From: BB31 sp964582525
Lineage (GTDB): Bacteria; Pseudomonadota; Gammaproteobacteria; Beggiatoales; Beggiatoaceae
Reading direction: 5' to 3'
Assembly (NCBI GenBank): GCA_964582525.1
Contig: CAZOSP010000018.1
Span: 1-39,463 of the forward strand
Length of the DNA stretch: 39,463 nt
Program-made: the position numbers and the translations under genes
Shown: piece by piece, positions 31,463-39,353 of the stretch
How the letters are laid out: each line of letters starts with the position of its first letter
Numbering within the stretch: position 1 is the first letter of the stretch
The notes under the pieces: generated by a model
Told to the model about the DNA's origin: nothing
Database searches by the model: none
The model's input: the letters and a program-made list of their open reading frames with translations, nothing else

Positions 31463-33006
31463 TCGGTTGCCTCGCCTCTCACGGTGTCGTCTAATCGGCT
31501 GCTGATGAGCGGCGGCTGTTGCGGCATGGCAGGCACGTTGCCGCTGCTAAACACGGCATGGATAATCTCATCTTCGATTTTATCCGCGCCGCTGTAGCCG
31601 CAGCGGTTATTGGTAAGAAAAAAGGCGAAGGCGTACAGTTTACCGTTTTGATCAGGCAGATAGCCGGCTAAGGTGCTAACCCCGTTGAGGCTGCCGGTTT
31701 TGGCGCGTACCCGCCCTTTGGCGGGGGAATTTTTTAGGCGCCGCGAGTGCGCACCGTGTGCGCCCATGACACGCAGCGAGGCGAGAAAATCCGGACCTAT
31801 GTCAAAACGTGGGTACATGTAGCGCAGCAAGTCGGTCATGGCGCGCGCTGTGAAACGGTTTTGCCGCGATAAACCAGAGCCATCGGTCACATGCAGCCCT
31901 TGGGTGCTGATGTTGGCTTGTTTTAGAAAGGCATAGACCCGTTTCAGCGCGTCCGCGTGTGAGGCGGGTTGCTTGGTTTCATAGGTTTTGGCAGCCATGG
32001 TTTTGAGAATGTGTTCTGCCATCAGGTTGCTGGAATAGGTGTTGAGTTCTTTCAAAATCAAGGACAGCGGTGCTGATTGATGTTGATACAAATAATAGGA
32101 AGAGACCAGTTTTTGGCTCATGCGGCTGCTGCCGCGTACTTCAATGCCTACTTTGTTGAGAAAATAACGAAAAGTTTCAGTCGTGTAGCGAGTCGGATTA
32201 TCGACATTCAAAAAGCCCACTTGCTCGCTGCTGCCCACCGGCAAGCGTCCGTGAATTTCAATCGGTAATGTGCCAATATTGGCACTGCCAGCGGTCATCA
32301 GTGCTTGGCGTTTTGCCCAAAAGCTTCGACGCTTTTGATTTTTCCGCGTATTGGCGGTGGTCAGCCCGTGATTATCAATGCGCATGTAATGCGGTGCGGG
32401 TTCAATCCAAGCGCGAATCGGATCGCCCGCGTTCAAGCCCGGCAGGGCGTGAACCGTGATGCTGTTTAAGTTGAGCGATAAAGCACCGATTTTCGCATCA
32501 TAAGCGCGTTGGCTGCGCTGGACTTTCCAAGAGGGCGCACGATCATAGGCATCAAAAATATGCACATCGGCAATAATGCCGCCGTTGATGTGTGTTATGC
32601 CGCTGCGTTTTAAGCTGTGCGCGATGCGCCATAAGTCTTCATTTTTTAAGGTCGGATCGCCGCCGCCGCGTAGCACCAGATCACCGTTAATCACACTGTC
32701 GAGCCGCTCGCCCGTGTGACGAACCTGGGTTTGAAAACGGTACTCAGGTCCCAAATAATGTAATGCGGCGGCGGTGGTCAGCATTTTTTGAATGGACGCG
32801 GGTAATAAAGGTGTGTCGGCATTGCGGCTATAAACAACCTTGCCGTCTGCCACCGAGACAATGCGGATAGCGGTTTGCGCATCGTCTAGGCAGTTAGCGC
32901 GTAATGCGCGGTCAATCTCCATTTGCAAAGGATTAGCTAACGCATAAGAAGCTACAAAAAGCGCTAGACTGATTAATAAACGAGAAAAAAAGCGAGCGTG
33001 ATACAT
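31459..33006 (-). CDS. dacB: D-alanyl-D-alanine carboxypeptidase/endopeptidase (PBP4 family)
   Basis: A periplasmic class C penicillin-binding protein that trims or cleaves peptidoglycan peptides; 515 residues. A signal peptide occupies about 1-25 (cleavage near YALA-NP). The active site is S71-IQ-K74 (PASIQKML), S324-S-N326 and K435-T-G437 (RAKTGSLNG). The large insert between SxxK and SxN is typical of PBP4/DacB. RBS AAGGATAG precedes ATG. It is first in a run with the gamma-CA gene and tamA and is divergent from the membrane protein-mpl pair. Peptide release by DacB and reuse by Mpl are functionally linked. Confidence 0.95.
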   Translation of the reverse strand: MYHARFFSRLLISLALFVASYALANPLQMEIDRALRANCLDDAQTAIRIVSVADGKVVYSRNADTPLLPASIQKMLTTAAALHYLGPEYRFQTQVRHTGERLDSVINGDLVLRGGGDPTLKNEDLWRIAHSLKRSGITHINGGIIADVHIFDAYDRAPSWKVQRSQRAYDAKIGALSLNLNSITVHALPGLNAGDPIRAWIEPAPHYMRIDNHGLTTANTRKNQKRRSFWAKRQALMTAGSANIGTLPIEIHGRLPVGSSEQVGFLNVDNPTRYTTETFRYFLNKVGIEVRGSSRMSQKLVSSYYLYQHQSAPLSLILKELNTYSSNLMAEHILKTMAAKTYETKQPASHADALKRVYAFLKQANISTQGLHVTDGSGLSRQNRFTARAMTDLLRYMYPRFDIGPDFLASLRVMGAHGAHSRRLKNSPAKGRVRAKTGSLNGVSTLAGYLPDQNGKLYAFAFFLTNNRCGYSGADKIEDEIIHAVFSSGNVPAMPQQPPLISSRLDDTVRGEATE

Positions 33007-33137
33007 AATCTATCCTTGAGTCGTCTAATGATATATCGCATTCTAGTGAAGTTTCTTTTTTCCGCCAAACTATTTTATGATGTTCACCTATTTTCACCAC
33101 ATCTTAAATCCATTCATTTCAAACTCACGCTGCCCTC

Positions 33138-33653
33138 ATGCAAACACCCTTAGATACCCTATGGCAAACCTTTTTTGATATTTGCCGTTTTCGCCTCAAG
33201 CCGCAAGACCTGCCCTATTCCCCGCGTTTTTTACAGGTTCTGCTGGCTACTTATACGTTTTTTAATATTTTGCTTGCTTGGATTATGCAGCCCTTGCACA
33301 TTGCTTTGTTCAGTGCCGTACTGCAAAGCATTTTGCTAGTTGGCTTAATTTGGGGTTTGCTGCGTTTAACGAATTACCCCGCCCGCCTAAACCAAACGCT
33401 GATCGCCTTACTTGGCACGGGTACTCTATTTTCGATTTTTAATTTACCCGTAGGCGTGTGGATTGCCCTGAGCAAAGACGGCGAAATGGCCCCCGCCTTA
33501 CCGGTGTTGTTGCTACTATTTTTGGTCGGCTGGAACTTTTCGGTCTATGCGCACATTTTTCGCCACACCTTATCCACCTCTTTTTTCTGGGGATTTATGG
33601 TCGCACTGATATTTTCGCTGCTCAGTGGCAGCCTCTTAAATACCCTATTGTGA
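33138..33653 (+). CDS. Multi-spanning inner-membrane protein of unknown function
   Basis: 171 residues with five likely membrane helices (about 32-51, 55-75, 86-107, 117-137, 148-170) and a soluble N-terminus of about 28 residues. I recognise no catalytic motif; the overall shape is reminiscent of Yip1-like small membrane proteins, but this is weak. It is followed 21 bases later by mpl on the same strand, so it probably shares its transcript. It has no good RBS. Confidence 0.75.
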   Translation: MQTPLDTLWQTFFDICRFRLKPQDLPYSPRFLQVLLATYTFFNILLAWIMQPLHIALFSAVLQSILLVGLIWGLLRLTNYPARLNQTLIALLGTGTLFSIFNLPVGVWIALSKDGEMAPALPVLLLLFLVGWNFSVYAHIFRHTLSTSFFWGFMVALIFSLLSGSLLNTLL

Positions 33654-33674
33654 CAATCAAAAAAGAATACACTC

Positions 33675-35009
33675 ATGCACTTACATATACTGGGTATCTG
33701 CGGCACCTTCATGGGCAGTTTGGCGATTATCGCCAAACAAATGGGACACACGGTGACCGGTTCAGATGCCAACGTCTATCCACCCATGAGTACCCAATTG
33801 GAAGAACAGGGCATCACCTGCTTATCCGGCTACACGCCCGAACAGCTACAACCCGCACCGGATTTAGTCATTGTTGGCAACGCCATGACCCGCGGCAATG
33901 CCGCCGTAGAATACATGCTCAATGCGGCACTGCCCTACACCTCTGCGCCGCAATGGTTACGCGAGCAAGTGTTACAAACGCGCTGGGTGTTAGCGGTTGC
34001 CGGCACACATGGCAAAACCACCACAGCCAGCCTGTTGGCATGGATTTTAGACTATGCCCAGCTAAACCCCAGCTTTTTAATCGGCGGCGTAGCAGAAAAT
34101 TTCGGCATCTCAGCGCGGCTCACCGACAGCCCATTTTTTGTCATTGAAGCTGACGAATACGACACCGCCTTTTTCGACAAGCGATCCAAATTTCTGCATT
34201 ACCCGCCGCGCACCTTGATTTTAAACAATCTCGAATACGATCACGCCGACATCTTCGCCGATCTTGCCGCCATCCAACGCCAATTTCATCACTTAATGCG
34301 CATTGTGCCGCAGCAAGGCTTAGTCATTCACAACGCCGCCCAAGCCGCTTTAGAGGCAGTATTAGAACAAGGCTGCTGGACACCCAAAGAATGCTTTAAT
34401 AGCCAACAAGGCTGGCACACTCGCGCCGTAGATGAACGCAGCGGAGCATTTGAAGTCTGGCTAGAACATGAAAAACAAGGCGCAGTGCAGTGGGACACGC
34501 TCGGCGCACACAACCGCGCCAACGCCATCGCCGCGATAGCCGCCGCCCGTCATGCTGGCGTACCGGTTAAAATCGCCTGTCAAGCTTTAGGCGAATTTCA
34601 AGGCGTAAAACGCCGTTTAGAATTGCGCGGGCAAGTCAACGGCATCAAAGTCTATGACGATTTCGCCCATCACCCCACCGCCATCAGCGAAACCATCAAA
34701 GCCCTGCGTCAGAAAGCCGGCACACAGCGCATTCTCGCCGTGCTGGAGCCGCGCTCAAACACCATGAAACTGGGCGTACATCAACACACCTTCGCGCCCT
34801 CCTTGCAAGGCGCGGATGCGGTGTTTATTTATCAGCCGCCGCAGCAAGCTTGGGCATTGCCCACAGAAGGCTTAAACGCACAGATTTTTCAAGATACAGA
34901 AGCCTTGTTGCAAGCCCTTTTGCAAGCAGCGCAAAGCGGCGATCACGTTTTGATCATGAGCAATGGCGGCTTTGCCGACATTCACCAGCGTTTGCTGGCG
35001 CGTTTGTAA
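33675..35009 (+). CDS. mpl: UDP-N-acetylmuramate:L-alanyl-gamma-D-glutamyl-meso-diaminopimelate ligase
   Basis: The murein-recycling Mur ligase that reattaches the recovered tripeptide to UDP-MurNAc in the cytosol. 444 residues, family size. It starts HLHILGICGTFMGSLA, the Mpl variant of the MurC N-terminal loop. The ATP-binding loop is AGTHGKTTTASLL (109-121). The middle-domain segments ADEYDTAFFDKRSKF and LNNLEYDHADIF, then DDFAHHPTAI and LEPRSNTMKLG, distinguish Mpl from MurC. Its neighbour across the divergent promoter is dacB, which produces peptides in the same cycle. Confidence 0.95.
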   Translation: MHLHILGICGTFMGSLAIIAKQMGHTVTGSDANVYPPMSTQLEEQGITCLSGYTPEQLQPAPDLVIVGNAMTRGNAAVEYMLNAALPYTSAPQWLREQVLQTRWVLAVAGTHGKTTTASLLAWILDYAQLNPSFLIGGVAENFGISARLTDSPFFVIEADEYDTAFFDKRSKFLHYPPRTLILNNLEYDHADIFADLAAIQRQFHHLMRIVPQQGLVIHNAAQAALEAVLEQGCWTPKECFNSQQGWHTRAVDERSGAFEVWLEHEKQGAVQWDTLGAHNRANAIAAIAAARHAGVPVKIACQALGEFQGVKRRLELRGQVNGIKVYDDFAHHPTAISETIKALRQKAGTQRILAVLEPRSNTMKLGVHQHTFAPSLQGADAVFIYQPPQQAWALPTEGLNAQIFQDTEALLQALLQAAQSGDHVLIMSNGGFADIHQRLLARL

Positions 35010-35038
35010 GCAACCCCAGAAAAACCTGACTGTTGGGA

Positions 35039-35102
35039 GCGGCTGACTGGGAGCGGCTGACTGGGAGTGGCTGACTGGGAGTGGCTGACTTCCAAGTCAG
35101 CC
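35039..35102. repeat. 14-bp tandem repeat GGCTGACTGGGAGC/T with terminal palindrome
   Basis: The unit GGCTGACTGGGAG(C/T) occurs three full times plus a partial copy. The last copy runs into GGCTGACTT-CC-AAGTCAGCC (35083-35102), a palindrome with 9-bp arms. Confidence 0.85.
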
Positions 35103-35108
35103 AAGCGG

Positions 35109-35404
35109 CGAAGCCGCTTCAATCACCTACGGCGATTTGGCTAAGCCGGCGCTTAGCCACTCCCAGCGGAGCCGCTTCAATCGCCTACGGCGATTTGGCT
35201 AAGCCGGCGCTTAGCCACTCCCAGCGAAGTCGCTTCAATCACCTACGGCGATTTGGCTAAGCCGGCGCTTAGCCACTCCCAGCGAAGTCGCTTCAATCAC
35301 CTACGGCGATTTGGCTAAGCCGGCGCTTAGCCACTCCCAGCGGAGCCGCTTCAATCACCTACGGCGATTTGGCTAAGCTGGCGCTTAGCCACTCCCAGCG
35401 AAGC
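35109..35404. repeat. 58-bp tandem repeat, about five copies
   Basis: The word CGCTTCAATCACCTACGG recurs at 35115, 35173, 35231, 35289 and 35347, exactly 58 bases apart, with few substitutions (agcc/agtc, atcacc/atcgcc). Each unit contains the hairpin GGCTAAGC-CGGC-GCTTAGCC. Units abut with no unique spacers, so this is a minisatellite and not a CRISPR array. Confidence 0.92.
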
Positions 35405-35457
35405 CACTCCCCGGTTTGAGTTCCAGGGTGCGAACAGTGACAGCGTTACTGCAAATA

Positions 35458-36579
35458 TCAACGATACGCCCGCAAATATTGCCACTCAAAAAAGCGTTTT
35501 GCCCAATGGAAAAACCGTGACTTAAAATGCCAAGCTTTTTCTGGGGTGCGATGAACCATAATGCCGCTGTTTAAGGTATCCACAATACAAATTAATTCCA
35601 CCTTAAAAGTCGCTTCTAGCGGTTTACCTGCCAGACCCGCCAGCAGATTTTTTACCGCTGCTTCGGCTTGTAAATCCGCCATGTGCGCTTGTTTAGGCAT
35701 CCAATCAGGACCAGGAAAACTACCCGAATCACCAGCGATGAAAACTTCTTCAACACCCGCCACCCGGCAATGCGCATCGGCTTGAATAAAACCGCCCGGA
35801 CTGAGTGGCAAACCACTCTCCGCCGCCCATGACGGACCCGTCACTCCCGGCATAAACATGACTAAATCCGCTTTTTCTTCACCGCCTTCGGTGATAATTT
35901 TATGCTCTTCAAAGCCTTTGATTTTATGCCCCAAATGAGTCCGAATGCCGCGCCGCTGCATTTCTTTTAACAAATCCTGCACCGCTTTTTCGCCCATGCG
36001 TTTACCCGGCTGCGGTGCCGGACTAAAAAACAACAGATCAAATTTATGACGGCGTTTTTGCTGGCGCAATAAGCTGTCAATTCCAAATAAAAACTCGAAA
36101 ATCGGTCCGCCGCGCATTGCCGAGGGCTCATTAGGATTAGTGCCAAAACCAAAAGCCAGCGTGCCGCTTTCCAGGCTGGCGAGTTTATCGCTAAACGCCT
36201 TGGTCGGAGTCCAACCCTCACAAGGCGTATAGACATGCTCAATGCCCGGTAATTTTTTAATAAAACGCCCGCCGCTGGCAATAATCAACTGCTCATAGCG
36301 GTATTCGTTGTCTTTGGTTTGGAGGGTTTTCGTGGTTGGGTTCAGCCCGCTCACCTGCTCAGGAAAAAAATTCACCTGATAACGCTTAAAAAAATTATCC
36401 AGCGGCACGGTCAACGAAGCCTGATCACGCAAACCCGCTGGCACCCAAATCAGACTGGGGTAATAAAACAATTCCGCTGTCGGTGAAATCAGATTAATGT
36501 CATCTTGATAGCCTTGTTTGCGCAAGCTCTTGATGGCGGTTAAACCCGCGAAACCCGCGCCGATAATAGTAATAGTCAT
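35458..36579 (-). CDS. Sulfide:quinone oxidoreductase-like FAD-dependent oxidoreductase
   Basis: 373 residues from ATG 36579, which has a strong RBS (GGAAGGA, about 7 nt). The N-terminal FAD-binding motif is IIGAGFAGLTAIKSLRK; the second dinucleotide segment is YEQLIIASGGRF; FAD contact is VFIAGDSGSF. The C-terminal amphipathic stretch WAKRFFEWQYLRAYR suggests membrane association, as in SQR. Of the three SQR cysteines, Cys120 (TPCEGW) and Cys331 (LICIVDTLNSG) have counterparts, but the middle one is missing: the equivalent of CFGP..E reads RGGPIFEF. It may be a divergent SQR type, or a related NADH- or sulfide-using flavoprotein. It is convergent with mpl. Confidence 0.78.
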   Translation of the reverse strand: MTITIIGAGFAGLTAIKSLRKQGYQDDINLISPTAELFYYPSLIWVPAGLRDQASLTVPLDNFFKRYQVNFFPEQVSGLNPTTKTLQTKDNEYRYEQLIIASGGRFIKKLPGIEHVYTPCEGWTPTKAFSDKLASLESGTLAFGFGTNPNEPSAMRGGPIFEFLFGIDSLLRQQKRRHKFDLLFFSPAPQPGKRMGEKAVQDLLKEMQRRGIRTHLGHKIKGFEEHKIITEGGEEKADLVMFMPGVTGPSWAAESGLPLSPGGFIQADAHCRVAGVEEVFIAGDSGSFPGPDWMPKQAHMADLQAEAAVKNLLAGLAGKPLEATFKVELICIVDTLNSGIMVHRTPEKAWHFKSRFFHWAKRFFEWQYLRAYR

Positions 36580-36684
36580 GGTTAATCCTTCCTTAATTTT
36601 GGTAACTCTCACGTTATGCAGTTAGTGCTTTTGCTGCGAAACATCGCTTAGGGATGGGCATTCAATAATACCCGAAACTCAAAT

Positions 36685-36709
36685 CTTCTAGGTTTTGCAA
36701 ACCTAGAAG
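36685..36709. repeat. CTTCTAGGTTT palindrome, second copy
   Basis: CTTCTAGGTTT (36685-36695), loop TGC, AAACCTAGAAG (36699-36709): 11 bp of perfect stem. It shares its word with the 16-bp palindrome at 24658-24690 and leads straight into the MITE-like element. Confidence 0.75.
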
Positions 36710-36815
36710 GCTGTCCAAAAAGCGCAAAATCGGCGTTTTTAAAAATTAAAATTGATTTTTAATCAACCAGTTAAAATTCTAATTTTTGCCAAAAATCGAG
36801 TTTCCAGACAGCCTC
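36708..36815. mobile_element. MITE-like element with GGCTGTC ends
   Basis: The left end AGGCTGTCC (36708-36716) and right end GACAGCCT (36807-36814) are inverted. The pairing continues imperfectly inwards (AAAAATTAAAATT against AAAATTCTAATTTTT), making the whole 108 bases a long imperfect hairpin with no coding capacity. Similar ends occur at 14917-14928, 21404-21414 and, in altered form, 38319-38328. The parent transposase is not in the window. Confidence 0.6.
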
Positions 36816-36843
36816 CCAGCCTTATGGATTGCGCAACCAACAA

Positions 36844-37737
36844 TCATTTTTTCACCGCCAAGGCACCCGCTAGAGCAATCAACACAGCACCGCCGATAAA
36901 GCGTAAATCCAGAACTTCCTGCCAAAATAAGTAGCCATAAGCCGCGCCAAATAGCACTGAGAAGAAAGTCAGCGGACTGATTTGCGCAGCGGGTGCGCTG
37001 CTGTAGCCTTGGGTCATTAAAAGCTGCCCCATTGAGCCAAAAATAGCTACTAATACAATCAGTTGCCACTGCATCCAAGTAGGCGTTTGCCAGCTACCGA
37101 GAAGCAGCGGCACGATAGAAATCAAGGTGGCGAATAAGGCAAAATAGAACACAATGCGGGTCGTAGGTTCGGAGCGACTGAGACGGCGCACAGTGACTTT
37201 CGCACCGGCTGCCAGCAAGCCGCCGAGCAAGCCAATAATCGATGCCCATTGCAGTTCTCCTGCCGGGCGGATGACTAAAATCACCCCGGCAAAGCCGATG
37301 AGAACTGCCCATAATGTTAGGCTTGAGTTGCTTTCGCGCAACCATAGAAATGCCAGCAGAGGCATGAATAAGGGCGCGGTCATTTTCAGTAACATGCCAT
37401 CAGCCAGCAGCAGATGCCCTAAGGCGTAAAAAAAGCAATACATGGCGGATACGCCGAGTATGGCGCGTAGCAAATGTAAATGCGAAATTTGCGTTTTGAA
37501 GTTGCTCAAGCCGCTGTTAAGCAGTAGCGGCAAGACCAGCAACAGCCCAAAAAGATTGCGAAAAAAGACGGTGACTTCGTATGTAAGATCGGATAATGCC
37601 AAGGCTTTAATGCTCGCGCCCATAGAGGCAAACATGAGTTCGGAGGCGAGAATGAGCAACGCGCCCTTGAGAACTGACTGATGCTGCAAAGGCAGCAGCA
37701 AGGGTGGAGCGGTGCTTTGTGATAGGAGACTTGACAT
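36844..37737 (-). CDS. EamA/DMT superfamily transporter
   Basis: 297 residues with about ten hydrophobic helices in two EamA repeats. The first repeat starts near 28 (GALLILASELMFASMGASIKALA) and carries FFRNLFGLLLVLPLL; the second starts near 158 (WALLIGFAGVILVIRP, then ASIIGLLGGLLAAGAKVTVRRLS). It ends ALAGALAVKK. Members export amino acids, nucleobases or metabolites; the substrate cannot be read from sequence. The RBS at 37737 is weak. It lies downstream of the YdcH-like gene, but a terminator separates them. Confidence 0.88.
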   Translation of the reverse strand: MSSLLSQSTAPPLLLPLQHQSVLKGALLILASELMFASMGASIKALALSDLTYEVTVFFRNLFGLLLVLPLLLNSGLSNFKTQISHLHLLRAILGVSAMYCFFYALGHLLLADGMLLKMTAPLFMPLLAFLWLRESNSSLTLWAVLIGFAGVILVIRPAGELQWASIIGLLGGLLAAGAKVTVRRLSRSEPTTRIVFYFALFATLISIVPLLLGSWQTPTWMQWQLIVLVAIFGSMGQLLMTQGYSSAPAAQISPLTFFSVLFGAAYGYLFWQEVLDLRFIGGAVLIALAGALAVKK

Positions 37738-37766
37738 GGGGTTTGAGAGAACAGTGGCGAGAAACG

Positions 37767-37794
37767 AAAAACCGCAGACGTGTATCTGCGGTTT
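37767..37794 (-). terminator. Intrinsic terminator downstream of the YdcH-like gene
   Basis: Read on the minus strand, AAACCGCAGA, loop TACACG, TCTGCGGTTT form a perfect 10-bp stem followed by TTCG (five Ts in total with the arm end). It separates the YdcH-like gene from the EamA gene. Confidence 0.7.
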
Positions 37795-37826
37795 GGCTGG
37801 GCATCAGTATTCAGGCTTCCCCTGAA

Positions 37827-37856
37827 CCTGACAGGTATCAATGCCTATCAGGTTTT
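37827..37856. repeat. CCTGACAGG-type hairpin, second copy
   Basis: AACCTGACAGGTA and TGCCTATCAGGTT form an imperfect stem (two mismatches) with a short loop, related to the hairpin at 5357-5389. It lies between the YdcH-like gene stop and the terminator. Confidence 0.55.
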
Positions 37857-37881
37857 AGGCTCTGAATGCCTACGATTAAGC

Positions 37882-38124
37882 CTATTCTGCGGCACGCAAG
37901 CGTTGATAAATCTCATCTTTTAAGTGTACACGTTTTTTCTTTAAATCTTCCGCATAAGTATCAGACGTGGCTTCAACATTTTGCTCTATTTGCAGAATTT
38001 CTTCGTCCAAAGCATGATATTCCTGATAGATTTTTTGGAATACTGTATCGCTGTTACAAAGACTTTCGATGAGGTCTCTGTATTCTGGAAATTCATGCGG
38101 AATATCATGATGTTCACCGAACAT
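37882..38124 (-). CDS. YdcH family (DUF465) small coiled-coil protein
   Basis: 80 residues. The family signature HEFPEYRDLIESLCNSDTVFQKIYQEYHALDEEI is clear, followed by a Lys/Arg-rich helix KKKRVHLKDEIYQRL. YdcH proteins are short helical hairpins of unknown function, common in proteobacteria. A strong RBS (AAAGGAGA) lies 7 bases upstream. It has its own terminator. Confidence 0.9.
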   Translation of the reverse strand: MFGEHHDIPHEFPEYRDLIESLCNSDTVFQKIYQEYHALDEEILQIEQNVEATSDTYAEDLKKKRVHLKDEIYQRLRAAE

Positions 38125-38221
38125 GGGGTTTCTCCTTTAAAGGCAGGGATAAAAGGCAAAACGCCTATTCTAGCCTTTAGCCACTGAAAAGCGCAAATAA
38201 CAGTTTGCGGGATTGCACAAG

Positions 38222-38252
38222 ACGGGCAGTCCTTGAAGGACTGCCCGTTTTA
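38222..38252. terminator. 13-bp perfect hairpin with T run
   Basis: ACGGGCAGTCCTT (38222-38234), one base, then AAGGACTGCCCGT (38236-38248), followed by TTTAG on the + strand. It has the form of an intrinsic terminator, but no + strand gene precedes it, so it may be another dispersed palindrome. Confidence 0.5.
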
Positions 38253-38756
38253 GAAAATACCGCCTTTACCCCGCGAGTGATGATCAGTATTTACTCACGT
38301 TACGCGGGCGTAAACCAGGAGGCTATCCGATCATTAAATCAATAAGAAACAAGATGTTATAAAATTGGTCGGCGGTCATCAGCACTCAAAAAATGCACTG
38401 ATTTCAGTAACAAATTGAAATCATTGCTTATTTATTTTATTGATAGAAGCATTCAAAATACTGATATTTATGACGATGGATTATAGTGGGCTCTCGAAGA
38501 GCCAATATTTTCACCCTGATGCGAAAGTATAAAATAGCAGCGGACGCAGTTTGTAAGCTGCACCCAAACGTTTCAAATAACCTTGAAGTTACTTAAAACA
38601 TTCGGGTCTAAGGTTACAAACCTTGACCCGCATAGTAAAAAATGAAAATATGCAGTCCAGTTTCGTTAGTTGGGTTAGCGACAGCGTAACTCGGCTATTC
38701 GCGGCGCGTTTTGTCGTGTTACGGCATAAACAGACGCCCCTAACCAGACTACATGA

Positions 38757-38812
38757 TTGGACCGCAACGCGGGAAAGCACAGCATTCCCAAGTGGCACTT
38801 GGGAACAAGGCA
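38757..38812 (-). repeat. Dispersed double-palindrome repeat, copy 3 (half, inverted)
   Basis: Read on the minus strand: TGCCTTGTTCCCAAGTGCCA, then CTTGGGAATG and CGCGTTGCGGTC, so only the first palindrome and the start of the middle segment are kept. It ends three bases before the AGGAG RBS of the DUF29 gene and so forms part of its leader. Confidence 0.7.
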
Positions 38813-38826
38813 TAGGAGAATGAAAC

Positions 38827-39297
38827 ATGAATGCTTTAGCTTTGGAATATGAAAAAGATTTTCATAGTTGGATTGAAAAACATATTGAGTTATTAAAAAG
38901 TGGACAACTTCATGAACTCGATAAAGAACATTTAATTGAGGAATTAGGTGATATGGGCAAAAGTAACCTAAGAGAACTAGAAAGCCGCTTTATTATGCTT
39001 ATTGCACACCTATTAAAATGGCAATTTCAATTGACTACATTAGCAAATCAATGGCAAGAATTTGAAGGAAAAAGTTGGCGTAAAACTATTATTGAACAAA
39101 GACTGCAACTGATTGATTTACTGGCTGAGATGTCTAGTCTTAAAAAAAAACTCACAGATGTCATTAGCAAAACCTATCCAAAAGCTGTTATATTTGCGAT
39201 TGATGAAACCGGTTTACCCAAGCAAACATTTCCTCAAATTTGTCCTTACACGATTGAACAATTGCTAGATAAAGCCTATTACCCCAATCCTGAATAA
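38827..39297 (+). CDS. DUF29 family protein
   Basis: 156 residues, all helical. DUF29 signatures are visible: YEKDFHSWIEKHIELLKSGQ, LDKEHLIEELGDMGKS, then LLIAHLLKWQFQ-like helix and SWRKTIIEQR. The C-terminal half has the usual YPKAVIFAIDETGLP and CPYTIEQLLD. Function is unknown; the family is common in cyanobacteria and in filamentous or uncultured proteobacteria, often in many copies. RBS AGGAG is 9 bases upstream. It is more AT-rich than the core genes, and repeats lie on both sides. Confidence 0.88.
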   Translation: MNALALEYEKDFHSWIEKHIELLKSGQLHELDKEHLIEELGDMGKSNLRELESRFIMLIAHLLKWQFQLTTLANQWQEFEGKSWRKTIIEQRLQLIDLLAEMSSLKKKLTDVISKTYPKAVIFAIDETGLPKQTFPQICPYTIEQLLDKAYYPNPE

Positions 39298-39353
39298 TCA
39301 CTGCAAACCCATAGCGAAAGCGTAATTGGAATAAAGGAATAAAGGGGACGCTA

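Larger units (their letters stand above)
35010..35457. other. Intergenic region filled by two kinds of tandem repeat
   Basis: Between mpl and the flavoprotein gene (convergent ends). It holds a 14-bp repeat (35039-35090), a 9-bp-arm palindrome (35083-35102) and a 58-bp tandem repeat (35109-35404). The last about 50 bases have no recognised structure. No separate terminator is evident. Confidence 0.8.
38125..38826. other. Long intergenic region with hairpin and repeat ends
   Basis: About 700 bases with no convincing gene. Contents: a 13-bp perfect hairpin (38222-38248), a GGAGGCTATCC variant of the MITE-like end (38318-38328), then about 400 bases with no structure I recognise, and the third double-palindrome copy (38757-38812), which abuts the RBS of the next gene. 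Short ORFs in the 3' part are not supported by any motif. Confidence 0.6.

Noticed and set aside
33458..34147. 229-codon plus-strand ORF overlapping the membrane protein and mpl
   Set aside because: A shadow frame of two well-supported genes; composition without family features.
35109..35404. Regular repeats that could suggest a CRISPR array
   Set aside because: The 58-bp units abut directly with no unique spacers and there are no cas genes; it is a tandem minisatellite.
38589..38828. 79-codon minus ORF and 66-codon plus ORF before the DUF29 gene
   Set aside because: Both run over the third palindrome copy and lack any recognised motif or RBS.
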